A stretch of 64,000 nucleotides of DNA from Bacillus sonorensis NBRC 101234 = KCTC 13918 (GCF_001592005.1 NZ_BCVZ01000003.1:62001-126000); one strand, 5' to 3'; numbered from the stretch's first letter, positions 53,801 to 63,570 are shown. Notes: a model not told the origin generated them from the sequence alone. Numbers and translations: made by a program.

Positions 53801-54571
53801 CTAAAGGATCTGGCCATTGAACGTGCAGAAGAGCATATCTCATTTGATGAAATTTCCGCCCAGCCGAGAAAAGTATTATCATCTCCGGTATATAGCGGTA
53901 CTGAAACAGGAAATCGCCGTTACTCACCTTTTACGACAAATATAGAACGGCTTATTCCATTCCGCACATTAACCGGCAGGCAGCACTTTTTCCTTGACCA
54001 TGAAATCATGCAGGAATTCGGGGAAGATCTGCCGACTTTTAAAGCGCCTTTAAGAAAAGCTGCTTTCTATAATAAAGATGGTCAGCCCGCATCAACAACA
54101 CAGGAGATCAAACTGCGCTATTTAACGCCGCATTTTAAATGGTCATACCATAGCACATACTATGACACATTGCCGATGCTTACGCTGTTCCGGGGCGGAC
54201 CGCATGTGTGGATGAATAATAAAGATGCGGCAACTGTGGGTATACGTGATAATGATTGGCTTGAAATGTACAACCGCAACGGTGTCGTCGTCGCCAGGGC
54301 TGTTGTCAGCCATCGATTACCGAGAGGGGTAGCATTTATGTATCATGTTCAGGACAGAACGATTAACGTTCCCGGGTCAAAAATAACGAAAGAACGCGGA
54401 GGGACTTTTAATAGCCCGACAAGGATTCACGTTAAGCCGACGCAAATGATAGGGGGATACGCCCAGCTTAGCTACGGATTTAATTACTATGGTCCGACCG
54501 GAAACCAGAGAGATGAACAAGTCGTTATTCGGAAATTAGAACGAAACGAGGTGGATTGGCTTGAAGATTAA
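50888..54571 (+). CDS. narG: Respiratory nitrate reductase, alpha subunit
   Basis: A 1227-residue molybdopterin enzyme. The FS0 cluster motif HGVNCTGSCSWKVHVKDG (with ligand histidine) is at about 54, completed by CPRGAS at about 97. Full-length Mo-bisMGD domains run to the C-terminus. It reduces nitrate to nitrite at the cytoplasmic face of the membrane. AAAGGGAG precedes the ATG. Length equals the Bacillus family (about 1228), so it appears intact. Confidence 0.96.
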   Translation: MKKKMSPLLKKLTFFGRTTDLNTHSTLSAADRESEKYYRKRWQHDKVVRTTHGVNCTGSCSWKVHVKDGIITWETQQTDYPTTGPNMPEYEPRGCPRGASFSWYTYSPIRVRYPYVRSALLKVWREAVQQANDPVEAWKIISENPDLQKTYKSARGKGGFVRGNWDEVNMMIASQLMYTIKTYGPDRIIGFSPIPAMSMVSYAGGARFLNLIGAPLLSFYDWYADLPPASPQVWGEQTDVPESSDWYNSSYILVWGSNLPQTRTPDAHFYVEARYNGTKVVSISPDYAEFVKFADHWLNISPGMDAALAMAMTHIVLKEFYVDKKTPYFEDYIKKYTDLPFLITLKKHGNHYKTDRFLRASDLGMNVTKAEWKTIVFDKNSNQYAAPNGTMGHRWSEGGEWNLHLKDTENQLGDLEPALTFLGIEDKTVLLQFPYFGQEQKQIMPRGVPVKAIQQNSETVYVTTVFDLMLAQTGVNRGLPGDYPKDYDDPTPYTPAWQEQITGIDRKLVAQIAREFAQNAVDSKGRSMIIMGSGINHWYHSDTIYRAILNLVLLTGSQGVNGGGWAHYVGQEKVRPLEGWQTVAMARDWGGPPRLQNGTSFFYFVTEQWRYEDQKSSDLISPLVDKPRYHHLGDYNVLAARLGWLPSYPQFNKNPIRLYEEAKAASNDEAVKYVVDQIKNGQMKFAIEEPSNPVNFPKTLFVWRGNLIGSSAKGHEYFLKHLLGTHSSILGDQDQSLHTEEVDATSVAQEGKLDLLINLDFRMSGTGLYSDIVLPAATWYEKYDISSTDMHPFIHPFNPAITPPWESRSDWDTFKKLAKTFQTLAEKYLPEIVKDIVATPLLHDTPDETSQALGLIPDWKKGESEPVPGENFPRIHVVERQFTKVYDKFIALGPNIREKIGAKGLSWDAKEEYDELKDILGTAKSTKEYKDCPDISADRNAAEAILTLSSTTNGSLAMKAWDTLEKKTGQKLKDLAIERAEEHISFDEISAQPRKVLSSPVYSGTETGNRRYSPFTTNIERLIPFRTLTGRQHFFLDHEIMQEFGEDLPTFKAPLRKAAFYNKDGQPASTTQEIKLRYLTPHFKWSYHSTYYDTLPMLTLFRGGPHVWMNNKDAATVGIRDNDWLEMYNRNGVVVARAVVSHRLPRGVAFMYHVQDRTINVPGSKITKERGGTFNSPTRIHVKPTQMIGGYAQLSYGFNYYGPTGNQRDEQVVIRKLERNEVDWLED

Positions 54572-56111
54572 GGCGCAATTTGGCATGGTAATGAACCTTG
54601 ACAAATGTATCGGCTGCCATACGTGCAGTGTGACATGTAATAATACGTGGACAAATCGTACAGGCGCCGAGTATATGTGGTGGAACAATGTTGAAACAAA
54701 ACCGGGTGTCGGATACCCGAGAGAATGGGAAAACCAAGAAACCCAACGCGGAGGCTGGGAGTTAAAAAACGGGAAGATCGAACTGAAAGCCGGCGGCCGC
54801 GCCAAAAAGCTGCTGAATATTTTTTACAACCCTGATTTAACTCGAATTGATGATTATTATGAGCCTTGGACCTATGATTACGAAAATTTAATCAAAAGTC
54901 CGCAGAAAAAACATCAGCCGGTGGCAAGGCCTATCTCCCAGCTTACCGGCGAATACATCGATTTAAAATGGGGGCCGAACTGGGAAGACGATCTTGCAGG
55001 TGTTTATGAAACGGCTCAAAAAGACCCGAACATGCACAATGTTGATGAACAAGTCATTCAAGAGTATGAACAAGCATTTATGATGTATTTGCCGAGAATC
55101 TGCGAACATTGCATCAATCCATCATGCCTTTCATCTTGTCCGTCGGGAGCTATTTACAAGCGGGATGAAGACGGTATCGTGCTTGTTGATGAGGATTCAT
55201 GCCGCAGCTGGCGTTTTTGTATGTCAGGCTGTCCGTATAAGAAAGTTTATTTTAACTGGAAGACAAATAAAGCTGAAAAGTGCACGTTTTGTTTTCCGCG
55301 TATTGAAAATGGCCAGCCAACAGTTTGTTCTGAAACGTGTGTCGGGCGCTTGCGCTATATCGGCATTGTGCTTTATGACGCAGATAAAATAGAAGAAGCG
55401 GCATCTGTTGAAAATCCACAGGATTTATATGAATCACATGTAGATCTTTTTTTGGACCCAAAAGATCCAGAAGTCGTGAGGCAGGCAAAAAAAGACGGGA
55501 TTCCGGAAGATTGGATAGAAGCAGCCCAAGCGTCCCCCGTATATAAGCTTGCAGTCGAATATAAGGTGGCATTGCCTCTGCATCCTGAATACAGAACCTT
55601 GCCGATGGTATGGTACATTCCGCCTTTGAGCCCTATTACCAATACATTCGGCGGTCAAATTGATACATTAGATCCAAAAATCATTTTTCCGACGATCAAG
55701 CAATTCCGAATCCCCATCCAATATCTTGCAAATCTAATGTCCGCAGGGGATACAAAAGTAATTGAACGGGTGTTAAAGAAAATGGTTGCCATGAGGAGTT
55801 ATATGAGAAGCGTTAACCTAAAGCAATCATTTGATCAAGCCATCCTTAAAGATGCCGGTTTAACGGAAGAAACAGCCGTAGAATTGTATGAGTTATCCGC
55901 GATAGCGAAATACAATGATCGTTATGTCATTCCAAAATCTCATCGGGAAGAGGCCGGCAATATGTATTCCGGTCAAGGTTCAGCAGGCTACGACTTTATG
56001 GAAGGCTGCTCAGGCTGCAGTTTAGGCACTGAAAAATATGAAGATTTATACGCATTCAGTGAAGAATATTGGAGTGATCTAAATGGAAATGCAATGTATG
56101 GAAGAAAATAG
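54561..56111 (+). CDS. narH: Respiratory nitrate reductase, beta subunit
   Basis: A 516-residue Fe-S electron-transfer subunit. Cysteine clusters are visible: CIGCHTCSVTC at about 17, CEHCINPSCLSSCPSG at about 180, CRSWRFCMSGCPYKK at about 213 (Trp in place of Cys marks the [3Fe-4S] cluster) and CTFCFPRI at about 240. The TTG start overlaps narG by eleven bases and has GAGGTGG upstream, indicating translational coupling. Confidence 0.95.
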   Translation: MKIKAQFGMVMNLDKCIGCHTCSVTCNNTWTNRTGAEYMWWNNVETKPGVGYPREWENQETQRGGWELKNGKIELKAGGRAKKLLNIFYNPDLTRIDDYYEPWTYDYENLIKSPQKKHQPVARPISQLTGEYIDLKWGPNWEDDLAGVYETAQKDPNMHNVDEQVIQEYEQAFMMYLPRICEHCINPSCLSSCPSGAIYKRDEDGIVLVDEDSCRSWRFCMSGCPYKKVYFNWKTNKAEKCTFCFPRIENGQPTVCSETCVGRLRYIGIVLYDADKIEEAASVENPQDLYESHVDLFLDPKDPEVVRQAKKDGIPEDWIEAAQASPVYKLAVEYKVALPLHPEYRTLPMVWYIPPLSPITNTFGGQIDTLDPKIIFPTIKQFRIPIQYLANLMSAGDTKVIERVLKKMVAMRSYMRSVNLKQSFDQAILKDAGLTEETAVELYELSAIAKYNDRYVIPKSHREEAGNMYSGQGSAGYDFMEGCSGCSLGTEKYEDLYAFSEEYWSDLNGNAMYGRK

Positions 56112-56646
56112 ACTCGTGTTTAAGCTTTGTTCATTATTCTTGAGATATCCGGAAAAAGAATGGACTGAATCGGAAGAAGCGGACGAGCTTGTGGATGAGA
56201 TCGCAAACAAAGGAATGAAACACTGTCTCCGTCAGTTTTTGGCCTATGCGAATGAAACCCCTTACAAAATATTGTGCGAGAATTATGTTCGATGGTTCGA
56301 CTTTAGCGAACAAAAAACCCTTTATTTAACCCATGGAAGATTTGGAGAGAATAGAGAGCGCGGGCTGGCTTTTGTAAAACTGAAAATGGAGTTTGCAAAA
56401 GCCGGGTTTTACATTAAAAACGATGAATTGCCTGACTATTTACCCCTTATTTTAGAGTTTGCCTCCATTGCTGATAAAGACTTTGTTCAAAAAGTGTTTT
56501 TAATTCACAAAAAAGCAATCGATCAATTACTGACAGAACTTGAAAAAGAGGATAATCCGTATGGCTTTTTATTAAAGGCCTGTTTAACAGCCATTGCGGC
56601 ATATTTGCCATCTAATGAAAACGACCTGGGTCATCATGCAGGCTAA
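56083..56646 (+). CDS. narJ: Nitrate reductase assembly chaperone
   Basis: A 187-residue all-helical NarJ/TorD-family chaperone required for molybdenum cofactor insertion into NarG. Family segments are LCSLFLRYPEKEW near the start and LTHGRFGENRERGLAFVKLK at about 84-103. Its start lies inside the end of narH (29-base overlap) with GGAGTG upstream. Confidence 0.93.
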   Translation: MEMQCMEENRLVFKLCSLFLRYPEKEWTESEEADELVDEIANKGMKHCLRQFLAYANETPYKILCENYVRWFDFSEQKTLYLTHGRFGENRERGLAFVKLKMEFAKAGFYIKNDELPDYLPLILEFASIADKDFVQKVFLIHKKAIDQLLTELEKEDNPYGFLLKACLTAIAAYLPSNENDLGHHAG

Positions 56647-56666
56647 ATCAAATTGGAGGGATCATT

Positions 56667-57386
56667 ATGACGGAATTAGATTATTTCTTATGGGTGATCA
56701 TTCCCTATTTATCATTGACGATTTTTGTTGTCGGTCACATCCATCGTTATAATACAGATCAGTTCGGATGGTCAGCTCAATCAAGCGAATTTATCCAAAA
56801 GGATCATTTATTAAAATGGGGGAGTACACTGTTTCATTATGGTGTCATTTTTGTTTTCTTCGGACATGTGGCAGGGGTGTTGATTCCTAAAGGATTTTAT
56901 GATGTTGTCGGCATTACTGAACAGATGTATCATTTTGGCGCCATATGGTTCGGAGGAGCCGCTGGAGTAATGATGGTTGTTGGCGGAGCATTGTTGACAG
57001 TACGCCGGCTTAAAAGCAAAAGGGTAAGGAGGAACAGCTCAAAGAAAGATCTGTATGTACTACTCCTCATCGGAGTTGTGACGGTTGTTGGATTTACGAA
57101 TACTGTCGGCTATACGGCAACCGGAGGAGAGTTTGATTATCGGGCAACCATAGGCCCATGGTTCAGGGGAGTTTTGAGTTTTCAGCCTTCACCATATTTA
57201 GTGATGGATGCACCGCTGGGGTTTCAACTTCACATTTTGGCAGCATTTGTGTTATTTGCTGTTTGGCCGTATACGAGATTAGTCCATGTATGGAGTCTGC
57301 CTTTAGAATATCTGTCGCGGAAGTATATCGTATATCGAAAAATGAATCCGAAAAAAGCACTGAAATATATGGAGCGGAAAAATTAG
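56667..57386 (+). CDS. narI: Respiratory nitrate reductase, gamma subunit (cytochrome b)
   Basis: A 239-residue membrane protein with five helices that anchors NarGH and oxidises menaquinol through two b haems. Candidate haem histidines are in VGHIHRY, LFHYGVIFVFFGHVAG and LHILAAFVLFAVWPYTRLVH. GGAGGGATC precedes the ATG. Confidence 0.95.
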   Translation: MTELDYFLWVIIPYLSLTIFVVGHIHRYNTDQFGWSAQSSEFIQKDHLLKWGSTLFHYGVIFVFFGHVAGVLIPKGFYDVVGITEQMYHFGAIWFGGAAGVMMVVGGALLTVRRLKSKRVRRNSSKKDLYVLLLIGVVTVVGFTNTVGYTATGGEFDYRATIGPWFRGVLSFQPSPYLVMDAPLGFQLHILAAFVLFAVWPYTRLVHVWSLPLEYLSRKYIVYRKMNPKKALKYMERKN

Positions 57387-57403
57387 TTTTTTGCAGATCA
57401 AAA

Positions 57404-57431
57404 AGCCACTTCGGCATAATCCAAAGTGGCT
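57404..57431 (-). terminator. Terminator, best read on the minus strand
   Basis: AGCCACTT and AAGTGGCT form the stem; on the minus strand it is followed by TTTTTG. It closes the hemerythrin gene and may also stop nar transcription. Confidence 0.78.
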
Positions 57432-57457
57432 GAATTTGAGGATGGTTTCCCAAATGC

Positions 57458-57877
57458 TTAATGATGATCCAGCAAATGGGCCTCTTCATCCCGATTATGT
57501 ATTTGAACCAGAACATAGATCGCTTTAAAGCGGTCGAGCACGTCATCAGTTACTCCCTGTCCATCCAGCAGTTCTTTAATCTCGCTTACAAGAATGCGAA
57601 GCAAATCATGGTCACGCTTGAGCATGCTCAATGTATGGGAGATATCTGGATTATCTTCAAGTTTTCTCTTGTACAATCCTTCTTCTTCCGAGTCGGCGTG
57701 TGCAATTGTACGAGTTTCCCAATGATCCAGAAGAGCCTTCGCTGCAATCATGGCGTGTTTTTCGTGTTTTTCACGATAAACACGTTCCAATACTTCCATC
57801 AAATCTCTTCCTTCGGTTACGGCACCATCATGGATCGATCTATGGGCGCCCAATTTGTTTAAAGACGGTCCTGACAT
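57458..57877 (-). CDS. Hemerythrin-like metal-binding protein
   Basis: A 139-residue four-helix protein with hemerythrin-type ligands: HRSIHDGA near the start, HWETRTIAHADSEEEGLY in the middle, LKRDHDLL and the C-terminal HNRDEEAHLLDHH. It probably binds a di-iron centre for O2 or NO sensing, storage or Fe-S repair. It converges with narI and sits in a nitrate respiration neighbourhood, so NO or nitrite stress is a sensible context. AGGAGGCTTGCTTT precedes the ATG. Confidence 0.85.
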   Translation of the reverse strand: MSGPSLNKLGAHRSIHDGAVTEGRDLMEVLERVYREKHEKHAMIAAKALLDHWETRTIAHADSEEEGLYKRKLEDNPDISHTLSMLKRDHDLLRILVSEIKELLDGQGVTDDVLDRFKAIYVLVQIHNRDEEAHLLDHH

Positions 57878-58364
57878 AAAGCAAGCCTCCTTTTTTCTGA
57901 ACGTTCACATCCAGTATGAACAGATATTTTCATGCTCAAACAAGGGTGACATGTCATCCAGCGGGAAAACAACATCAAATAGACCTTTTCCTTCTCAACA
58001 ATGTCCTCGATGTATAGCCGATAACTGTCACACTGATTTCGCGCCTGCAATGCCAACCTCAGCCAATCAAGCATTGTAACGTATCCCTATAAGTTTGTAA
58101 TGTCAGCAGAACACTCCCGGCAATAAATTGAGATACATCGACGTTTTTTATTCATGTCTAAAAGAGACAGTATTAAGAACGCGTTCAGAAAAAAAGGCTA
58201 GACATATTATTTATTTTATACAAAAATAGTAGGACAAAAAATAATTTATAATGGGCAAGAGATAGACCAAAGCGAATTCTATGCCGAAGCTTGCAAGCAT
58301 ATTAAGCGATGTCAGCTCATCACCCCCGCAGGATTTATGATTAGAACATGATAGGAAGTGACTT
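57878..58364. other. Gene-free intergenic stretch
   Basis: 487 bases without a convincing gene. Open frames have poor codon use and no ribosome binding site. A TATAAT at 58247-58252 is the best -10 for the downstream transporter, but its -35 is weak. I see no Fnr-type palindrome here. Confidence 0.55.
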
Positions 58365-59327
58365 ATGATTACATTCAAAAATGTATCAAAGCAATACACA
58401 ACCGGAACTTATGCTGTGAAATCATTTAATGCAGTCATCAAAAAAGGAGAATTCTTTGTCATTATCGGTCCCAGCGGCAGCGGAAAAACAACGGTACTAA
58501 AAATGATCAATCGTTTAATCGAGCTGTCTGACGGTACGATTTTTATTAATGATCAAAAAATAAGCGAATATGATATTCATGAATTGCGGTGGAACATCGG
58601 CTACGTCCTTCAGCAAATCGCTCTTTTTCCGAATATGAGTATCGAGGAAAACATAGCAGTCGTTCCGGAACTGAAAAAATGGAGCCGGGAAAAAACGAAA
58701 CAGCGGGTCGACGAGCTTTTAGAAATGGTCGGATTGAAACCTGACATATATCGCAAAAGAAGGCCTGATGAGCTTTCAGGAGGCCAGCAGCAAAGAATTG
58801 GCGTGATACGGGCCTTGGCTGCTGACCCCGAAATGGTTTTAATGGATGAACCGTTTAGCGCTCTTGATCCAATAACAAGAGAGAAATTACAGGATGATCT
58901 TCTGGATTTGCAACAAAGCATAAACAAAACGATTGTATTTGTGACTCATGATATGCAGGAAGCCTTAAAGCTGGGGGACCGGATCTGCATTATGAATCAG
59001 GGTGAAATTGTGCAAATCGGTACACCTGATGAAATTTTGATGCATCCCGCCAATGATTTTGTAAAAGATTTCGTTGGGGGGCAGGAAAGATTGACCGACG
59101 AGAGGCTGAATCTCGAAAAAATCGTCCGGCAAATGGAATATACGGAAGAGGGGTCTTTTGAGACAGTGCCTGTATCAACTTCATTGCAAGAGGTTTTGAG
59201 TAAATTGGAACATCATGACCACATCTTTGCAGAACGCGACGGCCAGATTATAGGGGCTATCGACAGAAAAGGCATCATCCAATATCTGGCTCATCACATG
59301 CAAAAGAGAGGCAGCGCGAATGAATAA
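58365..59327 (+). CDS. Osmoprotectant-type ABC transporter ATPase (OpuCA/OpuFA-like)
   Basis: A 320-residue ATPase. Walker [18 protein letters not shown] is at about 36, the signature [16 protein letters not shown] at about 135 and Walker [13 protein letters not shown] at about 155. A C-terminal regulatory region of about 80 residues follows, only partly CBS-like ([20 protein letters not shown]). The frame overlaps the next gene by eight bases. It drives uptake of betaine, choline or a related solute. Confidence 0.9.
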   Translation: MITFKNVSKQYTTGTYAVKSFNAVIKKGEFFVIIGPSGSGKTTVLKMINRLIELSDGTIFINDQKISEYDIHELRWNIGYVLQQIALFPNMSIEENIAVVPELKKWSREKTKQRVDELLEMVGLKPDIYRKRRPDELSGGQQQRIGVIRALAADPEMVLMDEPFSALDPITREKLQDDLLDLQQSINKTIVFVTHDMQEALKLGDRICIMNQGEIVQIGTPDEILMHPANDFVKDFVGGQERLTDERLNLEKIVRQMEYTEEGSFETVPVSTSLQEVLSKLEHHDHIFAERDGQIIGAIDRKGIIQYLAHHMQKRGSANE

Positions 59328-60837
59328 TTTTTTTCATGATTTAGCAGAAAGAAAAGGACAATTGATAAATGCATTGCTGGAACACATTCAAATTTCACTT
59401 ATCGCACTCTTTTTTGCAGTTGTGATATCGATTCCCCTCGGTATTTATTTGACGAGAAAGCCAAAAATAGCGGAAGGCATCATCGGGGTAACGGCCGTTT
59501 TGCAAACCATTCCCTCGCTGGCCCTTCTCGGCCTTCTGATTCCCATCGTTGGTATCGGGAAAGTACCTGCGATTATAGCGCTTATTGTCTATGCATTGCT
59601 TCCGATTTTAAGAAACACATATACAGGAATTAAAGAGATTGATCCATCTTTGCTAGAGGCGGCAAGAGCAATGGGGATGAACAGTCAAAAAAGGCTGATC
59701 AAGGTAGAGCTTCCTTTGGCTATGCCGGTTATCATGGCAGGCATAAGAACGGCTATGGTATTAATTGTCGGCACCGCAACACTGGCGGCCCTTATCGGCG
59801 CCGGAGGCTTAGGTGATATCATTCTTCTTGGGATTGACCGAAATAATACTGAACTCATTGTACTTGGAGCGATACCGGCGGCCATCCTGGCCATCATTTT
59901 TGATTTTCTGCTCCGCAGCTTTGAAAAGCTGTCATTTAAGAAATTATTAGTCGGCATTGGGGGATTTGCAGCCGCGACCATTATCATCTTGGCCTTGTCA
60001 TTTTCTTACGGACAGGGAGGCAAACATATCGTCATCGCGGGCAAACTTGGTTCTGAGCCTGACATATTAATCAATATGTACAAGCTTTTGATTGAAGAAG
60101 ATACCGATTTACACGTAGAAGTAAAACCGGGGTTTGGCAAGACTTCATTTGTGTTTCAAGCATTAAAATCAGGGGACATAGATGTTTATCCCGAATTTAC
60201 TGGCACCGCAATCTCTGAGTTTTTAAAAGAAACTCCTGTCAGTACAGATCAAAAACAGGTCTATGAACAAGCAAGAAAAGGAATGCTCAAAACATTTGAC
60301 ATGACGTTGTTAAAGCCGATGGCGTATAACAATACTTATGCATTGGCAGTACCAAAACAGCTGGCCCTAAAATACCATTTAAAAACGATTTCGGACTTAA
60401 AAAAACATCAGGAAAACATCAAAGCCGGTTTTACACTCGAGTTTGCAGACCGCGAAGATGGATACCGCGGTATCCAGAATACTTATGGAATTACATTTTC
60501 AAATGTCGCCACGATGGAGCCGAAGCTTCGGTACAACGCAATCAAAACAGGCGATATTCAGGTGGTAGATGCTTATTCAACGGACAGTGAATTAGAACAG
60601 TATAACTTGTCTGTTTTGAAAGATGACAAACATGTATTTCCTCCATATCAGGGCGCACCTTTGCTGAGAAAAGAAACCCTGCAAAAATATCCTGAAATAG
60701 AACAGGCATTAAATAAACTGGCCGGAAAAATATCTGATCGCAAGATGCGTGAAATGAATTATCAGGTGAACGTTAAAGGCAAACCTGCAGAAGAAGTGGC
60801 CCGCGGGTTTTTACAAGAAGAAAGGCTACTGAAGTAG
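59320..60837 (+). CDS. Fused ABC permease and substrate-binding protein (OpuF/EgtU type)
   Basis: 505 residues. The first 210 are a permease (six helices; [20 protein letters not shown] is the EAA loop). After a further helix near 215-230 comes a complete extracytoplasmic binding domain ([20 protein letters not shown], later [18 protein letters not shown] and [15 protein letters not shown]). The fusion makes a separate lipoprotein unnecessary. Known members with this layout include the osmoprotectant importer OpuF and the ergothioneine importer EgtU; the ligand here cannot be decided by eye. Confidence 0.9.
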   Translation: MNNFFHDLAERKGQLINALLEHIQISLIALFFAVVISIPLGIYLTRKPKIAEGIIGVTAVLQTIPSLALLGLLIPIVGIGKVPAIIALIVYALLPILRNTYTGIKEIDPSLLEAARAMGMNSQKRLIKVELPLAMPVIMAGIRTAMVLIVGTATLAALIGAGGLGDIILLGIDRNNTELIVLGAIPAAILAIIFDFLLRSFEKLSFKKLLVGIGGFAAATIIILALSFSYGQGGKHIVIAGKLGSEPDILINMYKLLIEEDTDLHVEVKPGFGKTSFVFQALKSGDIDVYPEFTGTAISEFLKETPVSTDQKQVYEQARKGMLKTFDMTLLKPMAYNNTYALAVPKQLALKYHLKTISDLKKHQENIKAGFTLEFADREDGYRGIQNTYGITFSNVATMEPKLRYNAIKTGDIQVVDAYSTDSELEQYNLSVLKDDKHVFPPYQGAPLLRKETLQKYPEIEQALNKLAGKISDRKMREMNYQVNVKGKPAEEVARGFLQEERLLK

Positions 60838-60940
60838 GCGCTCAAGGGCTGGCATCAATCAGAAAAGCTATACGCTGGTTTCTTGCAGAAATAAGTATAT
60901 GCAGAGCTTCGGAATCTATGTAAAAAGTTGCAGCGGCTTA

Positions 60941-60971
60941 AAAAGGGTGATGCTTAAACATCACCCTTTTT
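60941..60971 (+). terminator. Terminator after the ABC transporter (repeated element)
   Basis: AAAAGGGTGATG-CTTAA-ACATCACCCTTTT plus T. The hairpin and flank TATCATTTC match the copy near 48001 with one loop change. Confidence 0.88.
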
Positions 60972-61041
60972 ATCATTTCAGGAAAGCGGCTAACATTTTT
61001 ACGAATGATGACTTTCCAAAAAGATGAGTGGACGTCCCGCT

Positions 61042-61854
61042 TTATCCGGCAATTTCAGCTGATTCAAACGTACCGTTTCGATTGCCGCTAACAATGATCG
61101 AGTGTCCCCAAAACATATCACCGTCATCAAAGAATACTTCAAAGTCTCCCTCAGGATACACACTGATACTGCTCAATTCCATAAGCGCGATAAACATCTC
61201 CTTGGTGATCTCGTCAACCTCCGCTTCATCATTATCCTGCAGCCAGTCGTTGGCCAGTTCGACCAATTCTTCGGCAGCGTAAGCCCGTATTTTCGCATTC
61301 CAATGCGCTTGGTCTTGAAATAAAATATGTGCGGTTTCCAGCGAAGCCTTCATCTGCCGATCGTCTTCATCCCAGTCAAAGTAGAGCTTTCCATGTTGTC
61401 CGGCCCAGGTGATGTCCTTCTCAAACACATTGACCGACTTGAACAGCGCAAAGGTGCCCAATTTCTCGTCCTCGTAATATACCGGCTCCAGCGATTCCTT
61501 CAAAATACTTTGCAATTCGTCGTCCTGATAGGCCGAATCTACAACCTTTACAAGCGTCATGGCCTGATCTCCCATACGAACATACAGTCTGACAACGGCA
61601 TTCGCTTCCAATATATCTTTCGTTTTTTGCCATTCGTCATCATCGGCAAGCCATTCCAACTGCAGCTCTTCCTGAACAGCAGACTTGCTGCCGCTGAGCT
61701 CTTTCCAGGCAATCAACGGAATGGAGGCATTCCACATTTCATCGTCGTTCGCTCTCCATGCTCCAATACCGGATGGACCGGTGACTGCGGCCACCTCAAC
61801 CACTTCGTTCTTAAATCGCCTTTCAAACTGCTTCTTTTGACTCGATCTCCCCAT
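61042..61854 (-). CDS. DUF2262-type protein of unknown function (270 aa)
   Basis: The start at ATG 61854 is fixed by CAGGAGGAAGAT; the frame is open further. The very acidic C-terminal part (LSSISVYPEGDFEVFFDDGD, then MFWGHSIIVSG) has the DUF2262 signature. The N-terminal part covers WNASIPLIAWKELSG. There is no signal peptide or membrane span. Such proteins are often found near toxin-immunity genes, but none is adjacent here. Function unknown. Confidence 0.75.
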   Translation of the reverse strand: MGRSSQKKQFERRFKNEVVEVAAVTGPSGIGAWRANDDEMWNASIPLIAWKELSGSKSAVQEELQLEWLADDDEWQKTKDILEANAVVRLYVRMGDQAMTLVKVVDSAYQDDELQSILKESLEPVYYEDEKLGTFALFKSVNVFEKDITWAGQHGKLYFDWDEDDRQMKASLETAHILFQDQAHWNAKIRAYAAEELVELANDWLQDNDEAEVDEITKEMFIALMELSSISVYPEGDFEVFFDDGDMFWGHSIIVSGNRNGTFESAEIAG

Positions 61855-62023
61855 ACTATCTTCCTCCTGTTTCACTATGTATATCTGTCGTTGATCTGCA
61901 TTTCTTCGCATTAACCGGACACTGGAAGCACCAATCCAATTGTACCAAAAGCATCAATAAAAAAGAATCAATTTCCTGTATGACAAGCAGGGGAAGCGCC
62001 TGAACAAGCGGCAGGAGCGGGAA

Positions 62024-62058
62024 TAAAAAAACACAACTAAATCTTACTTTAGTCGTGT
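62024..62058 (-). terminator. Terminator after the MocR-type gene
   Basis: On the minus strand ACACGACTAAA pairs with TTTAGTTGTGT and is followed by seven T residues. It lies 22 bases after the stop of the regulator. Confidence 0.85.
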
Positions 62059-62080
62059 CTGATTACTTAATCCATCTGAA

Positions 62081-63468
62081 TCAGCCGAGATACTGTTTTA
62101 GTATGTCCAACCCCAGTTTCAGCTCATCTAATGAGTTTGTAGAAGAAAGCGCAATGCGCAAATATTTTTCACGTGTCGTCTGCCCGCTGAGGAAACGGTC
62201 AGAATGAAAAACACGAATACCGCGCATCTTCAAATCCACTTCTAACTGTGATGAATCAACATCCTCTTCAATAGAAAGCCAGCGGTAAAAACTGAGAGGA
62301 TGTTCACCGGGCTGACCCGCTGGAAAATATTCTTTATAAAGATCATTAGCAGACTGTGCAAGCTGTTTCTTTTGCGAAACAATTTCATGAGCCTTGCCTG
62401 ATAAAATCAGCTCCGTGATGACCTCGGCATCTAAAGAAGACGTTTTGACATTGACGTTAAAAATGCTCTGTAACATATTCTTGCGGAAGGCATCCCCATA
62501 GACCATGTAGGCGACTCTTAATCCGGAGCATAAAGACTTAGAGGTGCTGCAAATATAAACGCTCTGTTCCGAAAGCAAATTGAACATCGGCTGCCGATAA
62601 TCGGAGACAATGCCTGCCGTCAGAAATGCATGGATGTCATCCTCGATCAAAATTAAATGATGCTTGCGGATGATCGCCGCCAATTCATGCTTTCGAAAAT
62701 CTGAAATCATGATTGTGGTCGGATTAGAGCAAGAGGGGATCAGAAAAATCCCGTGAATTTTTGTTTGGCAGCACTGCTTTTCCAGCTCGTCCGGCAGCAT
62801 TCCAAACTGGTCTCCGGGAATGGGGACTAACTGTATATGGAACATCTTTGCCAACTCAATAAAGTTTGAAAAAGTATATAAGTCGGTTGCAATGCGATTT
62901 CCGGGCTCAAACAAGGAGATCAACGCAATGGCCAACGCATTTTGAGCGCCGGAAACAATCGCTATATGCTCTTGGTCTGCGTGAATACCGAAGGATTCCA
63001 TCCAGTTTAGCCCTGCCGTTTTTTGATGCGGAATACCTGTCGGATCATTGTAATTCAATAGCTTCTCTAAGTAGTTTTTCTCCGCAACCTTTTGCGCAAC
63101 CTCGGCTACGATGCCGTTGGTTTGCTCAAAAGAGGCTACAAATCCAAGATCAATAAGGTTTGTGGTGTTATCTGCGGAAATGGTAATAGAACGGGCAGCA
63201 TTAGGAGAAACAAAGGTGCCGCTTCCGGTGACTGCATAAATCAATCTTTAAACTCGCACAGTTTGTAGGCACGGGTAATCGTGGTAAAGTTCAAATCGAG
63301 AAAATCTGCCAATTCCCGTTGCGGAGGCAGCTTTGTCCCGGGTGCCAAGAAGCCGTTTATGATATCCTGTTCAAGCAACTCCGCAATCGAATAATAGTAA
63401 GGACGCTTTAATGCTTTCTTATCAGGTTTCCAAGACATTGGATAATTGTCAAATGAATTTACTGGCAT
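62081..63468 (-). pseudogene. MocR/GntR-family regulator with aminotransferase domain, single frameshift
   Basis: ATG 63468 with AGAGGTG starts a winged HTH (YSIAELLEQDIINGFL, then LPPQRELADFLDLNFTTITR) that runs to YKLCEFKD and a TGA near 63241. In the adjoining frame the MocR linker and aminotransferase domain continue at once (LIYAVTGSGTFVSP) for 387 codons. The PLP lysine is in CSTSKSLCSGLRVAYM. Adding one G in AAAGATTG (to AAAGGATTG) restores a protein of about 462 residues. Otherwise it is intact, so the break is very recent, or a sequencing error. Confidence 0.85.
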
Positions 63469-63490
63469 ACTGCACCTCTTATATCGTATT

Positions 63491-63518
63491 CCATACAATC
63501 ATATCATTTATTGTATGG
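63491..63518. promoter_or_regulatory. MocR operator, copy 1
   Basis: CCATACAAT and ATTGTATGG are a perfect 9-base inverted repeat with a 10-base spacer. It lies just upstream of the MocR-type start. The same repeat recurs 98 bases downstream (centre to centre). Confidence 0.8.
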
Positions 63519-63547
63519 TTTCAAAAAGGAAGTTCATTTTTTATCAG

Positions 63548-63570
63548 CCTCCATTTCATCCAAATGGAGG
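63548..63570. other. Perfect hairpin between the two operators
   Basis: CCTCCATTT and AAATGGAGG form a 9-base stem with a 5-base loop (CATCC). The plus-strand flank CATTTATTTT is a moderate T-tract. It may end antisense reading or lie in the azlC leader. Confidence 0.6.

Noticed and set aside
58211..58399. 62-codon hydrophobic minus-strand frame before the ABC transporter
   Set aside because: It covers the transporter's probable promoter and start and has no convincing ribosome binding site.
63548..63570. T-box or amino-acid riboswitch in the azlC leader
   Set aside because: The leader is short and only a simple hairpin is present. No T-box sequence or tandem antiterminator was found.
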